DNA from: Verrucomicrobiaceae bacterium
Lineage (GTDB): Bacteria > Verrucomicrobiota > Verrucomicrobiia > Verrucomicrobiales > Akkermansiaceae
Reading direction: 5' to 3'
DNA: 55,000 nucleotides
Assembly: GCA_027485995.1 (NCBI GenBank)
Contig: JAIXPW010000051.1
Coordinates: 1-55,000, forward strand
Shown: positions 25,292 through 32,104 of the stretch, piece by piece
Position numbering within the stretch: the first letter of the stretch is position 1
Layout: every line of letters begins with the position of its first letter
Program-made: the position numbers and the translations under genes
The notes under the pieces: model-generated
Databases searched by the model: none
Told to the model about the DNA's origin: nothing
What the model saw: the letters and a program-made list of their open reading frames with translations, nothing else

Positions 25292-27442
25292 TCAGCGGCT
25301 TGCCCTTGCCAGTGTCTCGCAGGTCTTGAGATCAAGCTTTCCGGAGGCGAGGACCGGAATCTCCTTCACGGGCACGATCTGGCGCGGGGTCCAGAGGGAG
25401 GGAAGGCCTTCGTCGAGGAGCTTGTAGCGCAGGTCGATGCATTCCTGCTCCAGGGCGGGGCCGCAGATGGTGGAGAGGAGGAGGATGGCCTCGCCCTTCT
25501 GCTCGTCCGGCACGCCGACGACGGCGATTCGGCGTTCGGCTTCGGAGTCGAGATGGAGCACCTTGTTGATGGCGGCCTCGACGGTTTCGTGGGGGACCAT
25601 TTCGCCGGCGATCTTGGAGAAGCGGGAAATGCGGCCCTCGATGAAGAGGAAGCCGTTCTCGTCCATGCGACCGACATCTCCGGTGCGGAACCAGCCGTCC
25701 TGCAGGACTTCGGCGGTCTTCTTCTCATCTCCGAGATATCCCTTGAAGATATTGGCACCCTTGAGCCAGATGATGCCTTGCTGGTCGAGTGCCACAATCT
25801 CGTCGGTGGCCGGATTGGTGAGCCGCACGGCGATGCCGGGCAGGAGCTGGCCGACGGAGCCGGGGTTGGAACTCGGGATCACCGGGATGCCTTCGGAAGG
25901 CGATTCGTCGGGCAGGTTGACGTTGGTGGCGGGCGAGGTCTCGGTGAGTCCATAGCCTTCCTGCGGGCGGATGCCGAAGCGTTGCTCGAAGGCCGAGGCG
26001 AGGTTCTGCGGGAGTTTTTCGGCCCCGGTGACGACGAGTCGCAGCGATTCAAGCTGGGCGGGTTCGACGCGCTTCATGTAGCCGCGGAGGAAGGTCGGCG
26101 TGGCAAGGAGGACGTTGATGCGGTGATGGGAGATCAGTTCCGCGAGGCGCTTGGTTTCCAGCGGGCTGGGGTAGGTGATGAGGTCCAGCCCTTCAAGGCA
26201 CGGGAACCAGAGGGTCACCGTGGAGCCGAAGGAGTGGAACAGCGGGAGGCAGCCGAGGATGCTGGAGCCCTTCGGCATGTGGAGCCGGGTGGCGAACTGG
26301 CAGACATTGGCCAGGACATTGCGGTGGCTGAGTGCGACGCCTTTCGGTTCGCCTGACGAGCCGGAGGTGAAGAGCAGGACGGCCTCGTCGTCGCCCTTGA
26401 ACTTGTTCAGTCCGAGCGTCGAGGTCAGCACGCTGGTGGGAAGCAGTTTCGAAAGAATGAACCAGCGCTTGGCTTGCTTCTTGAGCGTGGGCAGAACCCG
26501 CTCGATGAAGATGAGCTCCCTGTTGGGCGGCCACGGAAAGCTGGAGACTTTTCTAACAAATGGATCGGCGGTGATGAAGCGGTCGATCCCGGACTGGCGG
26601 ATGGCGGACTTCACCGACTCATGGCTGGCGGTGAAGTTGAGGTTCACGGGGACCTTGCCCGCCAGGATGACGGCAATGTTTGCAATGAGTCCGGCTTTTC
26701 CCGGCGGAAGCACGATGCCGACCCGCCGCTTGGAGGTGGCCTCGGTCAGGTGCTTCGAAAGGGCGATGGCTGCGGCGAGGACCTTGTCGTAGCGCAGCTC
26801 CGAGTCGTCCGAGCCGTCGATCACCTTGTTGCGGCTGCCGTGCTTCTTCAGCCCCCGCACCAGGGCGGTGGCGAGCGAGCCGTTCAGGAACGAGCGGTCG
26901 GAGAACGAATGCTCGGCGGCCTCGAGCAGGCTGGCGAGATAGGTGGCGACGCTGGCTTTTGAAGGATCGAGCGGCTTTCCCACCAACAGGATTCCGGCAG
27001 GCAGGGAGGATGGCTTTTCGATCGAAAGTGCGGATTCGCGCGGAGCATCGACTGCGATCGGAACGACGGTCAGGCCAAAGGCACAGAGGGTCTTGAGATG
27101 GGCGGATGGCACATGACAGGCTGCGGCGTTGCGGGCCTTGACGAGTCCGGGCACGTAAACAAGCAGGCCGTTGTCATCGAGATCGGCGGCAAGCTGGGCA
27201 CCGACTGCGGTAGGAGCAGCGTCAGCGACGCCGAACATGGCCCCGGAGCGCGAGCGTTCGAGATGGGCGCGGATCTCGGGATCGAGCTTGGCATTCTCCT
27301 CGATCAGCCAGGTGATCTTGCGGCCGGAGAGCAGGTTTTCGAGTCCCTGCAGTTGGGCGAAATCGAGTCGGCCTGGAATGACGAGCGCCTTCCCGGCTGG
27401 AAGTCGTTCACGATGAAAAAGATCGATTGAGGCGGAGCTCAT
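25292..27442 (-). CDS. AMP-dependent acyl-[acyl-carrier-protein]/acyl-CoA synthetase with an extra N-terminal domain
   Basis: A 716-residue protein. Residues about 225-715 are an ANL-superfamily adenylating enzyme: A3 motif AVLLFTSGSSGEPKGVALSH, A5 GYGLTETSPATNVN, A7 GWFRTGDVGRMDENGF and the C-terminal ASGKLDLKT with the catalytic Lys. The arrangement resembles the C-terminal part of the E. coli Aas protein (acyl-ACP synthetase), used to activate fatty acids for lysophospholipid acylation. The first about 210 residues resemble an acyltransferase fold but lack the HxxxxD motif, so acyl transfer is doubtful. It is a likely single-gene unit. Confidence 0.8.
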   Translation of the reverse strand: MSSASIDLFHRERLPAGKALVIPGRLDFAQLQGLENLLSGRKITWLIEENAKLDPEIRAHLERSRSGAMFGVADAAPTAVGAQLAADLDDNGLLVYVPGLVKARNAAACHVPSAHLKTLCAFGLTVVPIAVDAPRESALSIEKPSSLPAGILLVGKPLDPSKASVATYLASLLEAAEHSFSDRSFLNGSLATALVRGLKKHGSRNKVIDGSDDSELRYDKVLAAAIALSKHLTEATSKRRVGIVLPPGKAGLIANIAVILAGKVPVNLNFTASHESVKSAIRQSGIDRFITADPFVRKVSSFPWPPNRELIFIERVLPTLKKQAKRWFILSKLLPTSVLTSTLGLNKFKGDDEAVLLFTSGSSGEPKGVALSHRNVLANVCQFATRLHMPKGSSILGCLPLFHSFGSTVTLWFPCLEGLDLITYPSPLETKRLAELISHHRINVLLATPTFLRGYMKRVEPAQLESLRLVVTGAEKLPQNLASAFEQRFGIRPQEGYGLTETSPATNVNLPDESPSEGIPVIPSSNPGSVGQLLPGIAVRLTNPATDEIVALDQQGIIWLKGANIFKGYLGDEKKTAEVLQDGWFRTGDVGRMDENGFLFIEGRISRFSKIAGEMVPHETVEAAINKVLHLDSEAERRIAVVGVPDEQKGEAILLLSTICGPALEQECIDLRYKLLDEGLPSLWTPRQIVPVKEIPVLASGKLDLKTCETLARASR

Positions 27443-27562
27443 GGAAAAGGGGTGGGACGGCGCCTTGGTTTGGGGGGCGTCATCGAGGGAAGTATTGAAG
27501 GAAATCGTGCCGGTGTGACACGGATTTTTTCAAAATTCCGGTCCTGTGAGGTTCGGCTTTTC

Positions 27563-28636
27563 TCAGAGCCCGGCTTCGGCCAGTCGCTCGTCCATTTCCG
27601 ACTTCTGGAGTTCGTTGGTGAACTCCGAGAGTTCGCCCGCGATGACCCCGGTGAGGTTGTGCGAGGTGTAGCCGATGCGGTGGTCGGTGATGCGGCTCTG
27701 GGGAAAGTTGTAGGTGCGGATTTTCTCCGAGCGATCGCCCGATCCGATCAACGACCGGCGATGGCTGGAGTAGGCGTCCTGCTGCTCGCGGAGCTTCTGT
27801 TCGTAAAGCCGGGTGCGGAGGATCTGGAGGGCCATTTCCTTGTTCTTGATCTGTGAGCGACCGTCCTCGCAACGGACGTAGAGCCCGGTGGGAAGGTGGA
27901 AGATCTGCACGGCGGATTCGGTGCGGTTGACGTGCTGACCACCCGCTCCACCGGCGCGACAGACTTCGATGCGGAGGTCTTCCTGTTTCAGTTCAACATC
28001 GACCTCCTCGGCTTCAGGCAAAACGGCGACGGTGACGGTCGAAGTGTGGACACGGCCCTGGGTTTCCGTCGCGGGAACGCGCTGCACGCGGTGGACGCCG
28101 GATTCGTATTTCAAGTAGCGGAACACCTCCTGACCGGTGACCTTGAGGATCACTTCCTTGAAGCCGCCGACTTCGGATGGGCTGCTTTCCAGGTGCTCGC
28201 ATTTCCAGCCACGCAGATCGGCATAGCGCTGATACATCCGCATCAACTCGGCAGCGAACAGCGAGGCTTCATCGCCACCGGCACCGGCTCGGATTTCGAT
28301 CAGGGCATCGCGGTCCTCGTTGGGATCGGCGGGGAGGAGGGCGTATTGGAGGTCCTTCCCGAGCTGTTCGATCTGTTTCTCCAGCCCGGGAATTTCTTCC
28401 GCTGCCATGGCGGCGAAATCGGGATCGTCTGACTTCGCGAGCTCAAGGTTGTCGGCGAGATGGCGTTTCGAGCCCTCGAATTTCTCCCAAAGCTCGAGGG
28501 TCTGCTTGAGTTTGCGATGTTCGCGCAGGAGATCGGTGGCGCGTTTCGGATCGGAGAATAGCGCGGGGTCGCCGATGGCCTGATCGAGTTCCTCGAAGCG
28601 GAGGCTGCGCTTGGAAATGAGGGAGCTGTAATCCAT
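27563..28636 (-). CDS. prfA: Peptide chain release factor 1
   Basis: A 357-residue protein, the standard RF1 length. ATG 28636 (MDYSSLISKRSLRFEELDQA) is preferred to 28699. The catalytic GGQ loop is in CRAGGAGGQHVNRTESAVQI, and the stop-codon reading tripeptide is PAT in VQRVPATETQGRVHTS. PAT/PVT marks RF1 (UAA/UAG), whereas SPF marks RF2. It acts on the ribosome at termination. It lies downstream of an aquaporin gene whose terminator separates the two units. Confidence 0.95.
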   Translation of the reverse strand: MDYSSLISKRSLRFEELDQAIGDPALFSDPKRATDLLREHRKLKQTLELWEKFEGSKRHLADNLELAKSDDPDFAAMAAEEIPGLEKQIEQLGKDLQYALLPADPNEDRDALIEIRAGAGGDEASLFAAELMRMYQRYADLRGWKCEHLESSPSEVGGFKEVILKVTGQEVFRYLKYESGVHRVQRVPATETQGRVHTSTVTVAVLPEAEEVDVELKQEDLRIEVCRAGGAGGQHVNRTESAVQIFHLPTGLYVRCEDGRSQIKNKEMALQILRTRLYEQKLREQQDAYSSHRRSLIGSGDRSEKIRTYNFPQSRITDHRIGYTSHNLTGVIAGELSEFTNELQKSEMDERLAEAGL

Positions 28637-28665
28637 GGAAAGGTTCGGACGTGGAAGGGGGGACG

Positions 28666-28708
28666 CAAAACGACGGCGGGCTCCGGGGAGAGGAGCCAAC
28701 GCCGTCGT
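28666..28708 (-). terminator. Rho-independent terminator after the aquaporin gene
   Basis: On the - strand a 9-bp stem, ACGACGGCG with CGCCGTCGT (+ coordinates 28670-28678 and 28700-28708), is followed by TTTTGCG. It begins 17 bp past the aquaporin stop. Confidence 0.8.
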
Positions 28709-28724
28709 TGCAGATTCAGGGAAA

Positions 28725-29354
28725 CTAGACGTCCTCGGGGTGGGTCGTCTTGAAAAGGTAGGCTGCAGCCGTCGCGCCCAGGATCTGGGGGAGGAAGTGC
28801 ATCCAGCAATCCGCGACCGGAAGCTTGCCGATGACGATGAGCGTGGTGGACACCGCCGGATTGAAGGCCCCGCCGGAAATGCCGCCGACGGTGAAGGCCC
28901 CGGCCAGCACGGTGAAGCCGATGGCCAGGCCGTAATTGGAGTTGCCGGCTGTGGCCTTGGCGGTGGCCGTGTTCAGCACCACCCAGGCAAGGGCGAAGGT
29001 GAAGAGCAACTCGGCGATGACCGTGGGCGTGGAGACGAGTTTGAGTGGCTCGATCACCGGTGCACCTGGAACAAGGGCCCGGGCGACGAAGACTGCCAGC
29101 GAGCCGGCGATCAACTGGGTGATCACGTAGCTGCCGAATTCATTGGCGGTGCAGCGACTACGCAGAAAGACCGCCAGGGAGACGGCCGGATTGTAATGGG
29201 CTCCGGAAAGGTGGCCACCGGCGTAAATCATCACCATGAGTACGGAGGCGATGGCAAATGGGGCCATGGGACCTGCGGTTCCGACTACGGCGGCAGTCGC
29301 GACTGTCACGGTCAGGAAGAACGTGCCGATGAACTCGACTAACAGTTTTCTCAT
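28725..29354 (-). CDS. Aquaporin / MIP-family channel
   Basis: A 209-residue membrane protein with the two half-helix NPA signatures GAHYNPAVSLAVFL and GGAFNPAVSTTLIV, in a six-helix layout that starts with LLVEFIGTFFLTVTVA. Short length and a small hydrophobic N-terminus fit a water-type aquaporin (AqpZ-like) more than a glycerol facilitator, whose second NPA is followed by an Asp (NPARD); here it is NPAVS. Selectivity-filter residues cannot be assigned with certainty. It is followed by a strong terminator and preceded by rpsP and its terminator. Confidence 0.88.
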   Translation of the reverse strand: MRKLLVEFIGTFFLTVTVATAAVVGTAGPMAPFAIASVLMVMIYAGGHLSGAHYNPAVSLAVFLRSRCTANEFGSYVITQLIAGSLAVFVARALVPGAPVIEPLKLVSTPTVIAELLFTFALAWVVLNTATAKATAGNSNYGLAIGFTVLAGAFTVGGISGGAFNPAVSTTLIVIGKLPVADCWMHFLPQILGATAAAYLFKTTHPEDV

Positions 29355-29403
29355 ACGTCGGGAGCCTAGAATGAAATTGAATCAAGTGGCAAGCCCTTCA
29401 ACG

Positions 29404-29437
29404 CAAAACGGCTGCGGTCCCGGAGGAGCGCAGCCGT
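29404..29437 (-). terminator. Rho-independent terminator after rpsP
   Basis: On the - strand a 9-bp perfect stem, ACGGCTGCG with CGCAGCCGT (29408-29416, 29429-29437), with a 12-nt loop, is followed by TTTTGCGTT. It begins 20 bp after the rpsP stop. Confidence 0.85.
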
Positions 29438-29457
29438 CTTGAAAAGGGGATCGACAG

Positions 29458-29709
29458 TTACTTGGTCGAAGCCGTGCGGACCTTGCGGATGATGCTGGCA
29501 ACCGTTTCGGAAGCCTGGGCACCGACGCCGAGCCACTTGTCGGCCTTCTCGAGGTCGAGCTGATAGTTGGCACCTTCCTTGAGCGGGTCATAAGTCCCGA
29601 TCTGCTCGATGTAACGTCCGTCGCGGCGCTTGCGGCTGTCCACGGCAACGATTTTATAATACGGGCGGTCTTTGGTGCCTTGGCGATTGAGTCGGAGAGC
29701 TACGGCCAT
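29458..29709 (-). CDS. rpsP: 30S ribosomal protein S16
   Basis: An 83-residue protein of the usual S16 length. ATG 29709 gives [20 protein letters not shown], the family signature (R-L-x-R-x-G-x-K-x-x-P-x-Y-x-I-V), followed by [19 protein letters not shown]. It is part of the small ribosomal subunit. Unlike the common rpsP-rimM-trmD-rplS order, here rpsP ends in its own terminator and stands alone. Confidence 0.97.
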   Translation of the reverse strand: MAVALRLNRQGTKDRPYYKIVAVDSRKRRDGRYIEQIGTYDPLKEGANYQLDLEKADKWLGVGAQASETVASIIRKVRTASTK

Positions 29710-29861
29710 GTCGGTGGGTCGTTCGAGAAGATGCCCGAAAGCGGGCGGGGCGCGGAAAATGCACAAACCACCTTGGGTTGCCAAGAGGAATCTCGGGTCT
29801 GCGTAATTTTTTTCCGCTGCAGGGTTGTGGGCTTGAATTCCAGATGGTGGAGTTTCAGGGC

Positions 29862-30215
29862 ATGGACGTCCAATCCCATCACCAGCAGATCCCGTTCACG
29901 ACCAAGGATGGTTCGACGATCCGTAGCCTGTTGGACCGGACCAATGCCCCGGTGGTCCAGCAAAGCCTGGCAGAAGCGACCCTGCCGGCAGGAGGCAGAA
30001 CCGAACGCCATTACCACGCAATCAGCGAGGAAATCTATTACCTGCTGGAAGGAGCCGGCGAGATGGAGATCAATGGAGAAGTCCGTGAAGTGACCGTGGG
30101 CGATGCGATCCTGATCCCCGCCGGGGCGTGGCACCAGATCGCGGCGGTGGAGCCGCTGCGCTTTCTTTGCTGTTGCGCGCCGCCGTATTCGCATGAGGAC
30201 ACCTATTTCGAGTGA
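29862..30215 (+). CDS. Single-domain cupin protein
   Basis: A 117-residue cupin. ATG 29862 is chosen because GGTGGAG lies about 10 bp upstream; ATG 29844 is also possible. Cupin motif 1 is [23 protein letters not shown] (two His, one Glu) and motif 2 is [17 protein letters not shown] (His), so a metal ion is expected. The pattern resembles small sugar-isomerase-like or dioxygenase-like cupins, but the substrate is unknown. It is convergent with the toxin gene at 30216; the stop codons are adjacent. Confidence 0.82.
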   Translation: MDVQSHHQQIPFTTKDGSTIRSLLDRTNAPVVQQSLAEATLPAGGRTERHYHAISEEIYYLLEGAGEMEINGEVREVTVGDAILIPAGAWHQIAAVEPLRFLCCCAPPYSHEDTYFE

Positions 30216-30602
30216 TCAGGGTCGGATCACGGTCAGACCGTCGATCAGGTCGAAATGCCGATCCGTCGTCATCACGGCGGCTCCGGCCCGATTCGCGCAG
30301 CAGGCGATGACGATGTCCTGAAGCGGCAGCACTTTTCGCTGACGATCGAGTTTCCAGGCCAACTGCCAGACCTCGTCCCAGAGACTGGCGGTGGTGGGCA
30401 CCATTTGGGTGAGCGAGAAGAAGCTCTCGAGCTGATTTCGAAATTTTGGAACCTTGATCCCGCGCAGAACTTCCGCCTTCACGACGCTGCAACACACGAC
30501 GTTGTGCAACTCCACACGGCGGGTGATTTCCCGAATGGGGTCTTGGTCCGACTTCAGGGCACCAATGAAGACGTTCGAGTCAATCAGGACGAGCGCTCCC
30601 AT
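30216..30602 (-). CDS. PIN-domain toxin (VapC-like)
   Basis: A 128-residue PIN-domain ribonuclease. The acidic residues expected for the active site are Asp8 (LIDSNVFIGAL), Glu in SVVKAEVLRGIKV, Asp in LQDIVIACCA and Asp in MTTDRHFDLI. VapC toxins cleave RNA, often tRNA. The start overlaps the upstream antitoxin gene by 23 bp, the usual arrangement for a coupled toxin-antitoxin pair. Confidence 0.85.
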   Translation of the reverse strand: MGALVLIDSNVFIGALKSDQDPIREITRRVELHNVVCCSVVKAEVLRGIKVPKFRNQLESFFSLTQMVPTTASLWDEVWQLAWKLDRQRKVLPLQDIVIACCANRAGAAVMTTDRHFDLIDGLTVIRP

Positions 30603-30840
30603 ATGGCTTTTCGTCTTCGGCGACCTTCATGGTCTCCAGTTGATAATCCGGAAAAACGGCGTCCCTCAATTCACCTGGAGACAATCCCAGCCCCAAGCCT
30701 TCCTTCGCAAAAACCTTCAAGCGGGCCCGCCGATCCAGTTCACGCAGTGCGAAATGGACGGCTTCCGTTTTGGTTTCCAGCTCGTATTCCTTCATGACCC
30801 TGGCCAGCAGGTCATCGTCGATATGCATCGTCATTTTCAT
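30580..30840 (-). CDS. VapB-type antitoxin
   Basis: An 86-residue protein. ATG 30840 (MKMTMHIDDDLLARVMKEYE) is chosen because the upstream ATGs lie within the operator palindrome. The N-terminal MHIDDDLLARVMKEYELETKTEAVHFAL region is the ribbon-helix-helix DNA-binding type seen in VapB of the DUF2191 group. The C-terminal part would wrap the toxin. Upstream is a perfect inverted repeat that probably is the autoregulatory operator. Confidence 0.82.
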   Translation of the reverse strand: MKMTMHIDDDLLARVMKEYELETKTEAVHFALRELDRRARLKVFAKEGLGLGLSPGELRDAVFPDYQLETMKVAEDEKPYGSARPD

Positions 30841-30874
30841 TGCCATACCCTGTATGGCCATATTGGGTATGGCA
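30841..30874. promoter_or_regulatory. Operator palindrome of the VapBC pair
   Basis: Perfect 10-bp arms TGCCATACCC (30841-30850) and GGGTATGGCA (30865-30874) enclose a second palindrome, ATGGCCAT (30854-30861). They lie immediately upstream of the antitoxin start. Such a double palindrome is the expected binding site of a dimeric ribbon-helix-helix antitoxin. Confidence 0.8.
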
Positions 30875-30929
30875 AGGCGATCCTGAGCGCAAACGCCAGG
30901 GAATCCGCCCTTCGTTTCGAATTCAGTGC

Positions 30930-32009
30930 TTAGAATTTCGTGCTTTCCCCCAGCACGTCGTCCATCGCGTCGATGAGTTCCTGCATGGTGGCGGTGGTTT
31001 CATTGCCCATGTTGGAAATGCGGAAGGTGAGTCCCTTGATCTTGCCGTAGCCACCGTTGATCACGAAGCCGTGCCTGGACTTCAATGTCTTGATGAAGGC
31101 CGAAAGGTCGAACCCTTCCGGGGTGTGGAAGCAGCTCAGCGAGACCGAACGGCGTCCTTCGGGGCCGAAGTGCTTGAAGCCGTGCTTTTCAGCCCAATCC
31201 GAAATCATCCGGTTGTTGCTGGCGTGGCGGGCGAAGCGGGCTTCGAGGCCCTCCTTGGCGATTTCTCCGAGGATGTATTGCAGGCCGAAGAGCAGGGAAA
31301 TGGCAGGGGTCGAGGGCGTGTTGTTGGCAGCGGCGTTCTTGGCGAACTCGATGAAATCGAAGTAATAGCCGCGGTTCGGCTGGGCTTTGGCGCGCTCGAT
31401 GGCGGCCTCCGAGCAGGCGAAGACCGTCAGGCCCGGCGGCAGGGCGAGCGCCTTCTGGACGCCGGCGAGCAACACGTCGATGCCAAGCTCATCCATCGCG
31501 ATCGGCACGGCCGAGAACGAGGAAACCGAATCGACGATGAGCAGCACGCCCGGGAAGGATTTCACGACCTTGGCGATGGCGGTCAGGTCATTCATCACGC
31601 CGGTGGAGGTTTCGTTGTGGATGAGCGTGACCGTATCGAAACCGCCCTCAGCGAGCTTGGCGCGGACGACTTCGGGATCGATCGACTCGCCCCACTCAAC
31701 CTGGATCTTTTCGGCCTCGAAGCCGGACTTTTTCGCCACGTCGAACCACTTGTCGGAGAACGCGCCCAGGCAGAGCGTGAGGACCTTTTTCTGCACCAGG
31801 TTGCGCAGCGAGGCCTCCATCACGCCCCAAGCGGAGGAGGTGGAAAGGAAGACCGGTCGGCTGGTGCCGGCAAGGGCCTGAAGGGTGGGCTGGAGTGAGG
31901 CGTAAAGCGCTTCGAACTCGGAGCCACGGTGGCCGATCATCGGCTGGCTCATGGCGGCGAAGGTTTCGGCGGAAACGTCGATGGGTCCTGGAATGAACAG
32001 TTTTGGCAT
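30930..32009 (-). CDS. Class V aminotransferase (serine/alanine-glyoxylate aminotransferase-like)
   Basis: A 359-residue PLP enzyme; ATG 32009 gives MPKLFIPGPIDVSAETFAAM. Features are GHRGSEFEALYASLQPTL, LSTSSAWGVMEASLRNL, DSVSSFSAVPIAMDELGID and the Schiff-base Lys in LLAGVQKALALPPGL. The fold group includes serine-glyoxylate, serine-pyruvate and some phosphoserine aminotransferases. It is a paralogue of the aminotransferase at 14081 but is not clustered with purine genes. The substrate is unknown; a serine biosynthesis role is possible. Confidence 0.8.
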   Translation of the reverse strand: MPKLFIPGPIDVSAETFAAMSQPMIGHRGSEFEALYASLQPTLQALAGTSRPVFLSTSSAWGVMEASLRNLVQKKVLTLCLGAFSDKWFDVAKKSGFEAEKIQVEWGESIDPEVVRAKLAEGGFDTVTLIHNETSTGVMNDLTAIAKVVKSFPGVLLIVDSVSSFSAVPIAMDELGIDVLLAGVQKALALPPGLTVFACSEAAIERAKAQPNRGYYFDFIEFAKNAAANNTPSTPAISLLFGLQYILGEIAKEGLEARFARHASNNRMISDWAEKHGFKHFGPEGRRSVSLSCFHTPEGFDLSAFIKTLKSRHGFVINGGYGKIKGLTFRISNMGNETTATMQELIDAMDDVLGESTKF

Positions 32010-32023
32010 GGTGGGATGGTTGG

Positions 32024-32044
32024 AGAGTTGATGGTTGAGAGTTG
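32024..32044. repeat. Degenerate 7-bp tandem repeat, AGAGTTG/ATGGTTG, 3 copies
   Basis: Three consecutive 7-bp units ending in GTTG lie 15 bp upstream of the aminotransferase start. The array is short but has the same period as the others in the window. Confidence 0.6.
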
Positions 32045-32104
32045 AGGGTGACTTCAATCTTCAGTTACGAATTTAGTGCTTAGGATTTCGGATTTTCCTC
32101 CGAG

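Noticed and set aside
27521..27540. Bidirectional terminator downstream of prfA (CGGATTTTTTCAAAATTCCG)
   Set aside because: The stem is AT-rich and interrupted; too weak to call.
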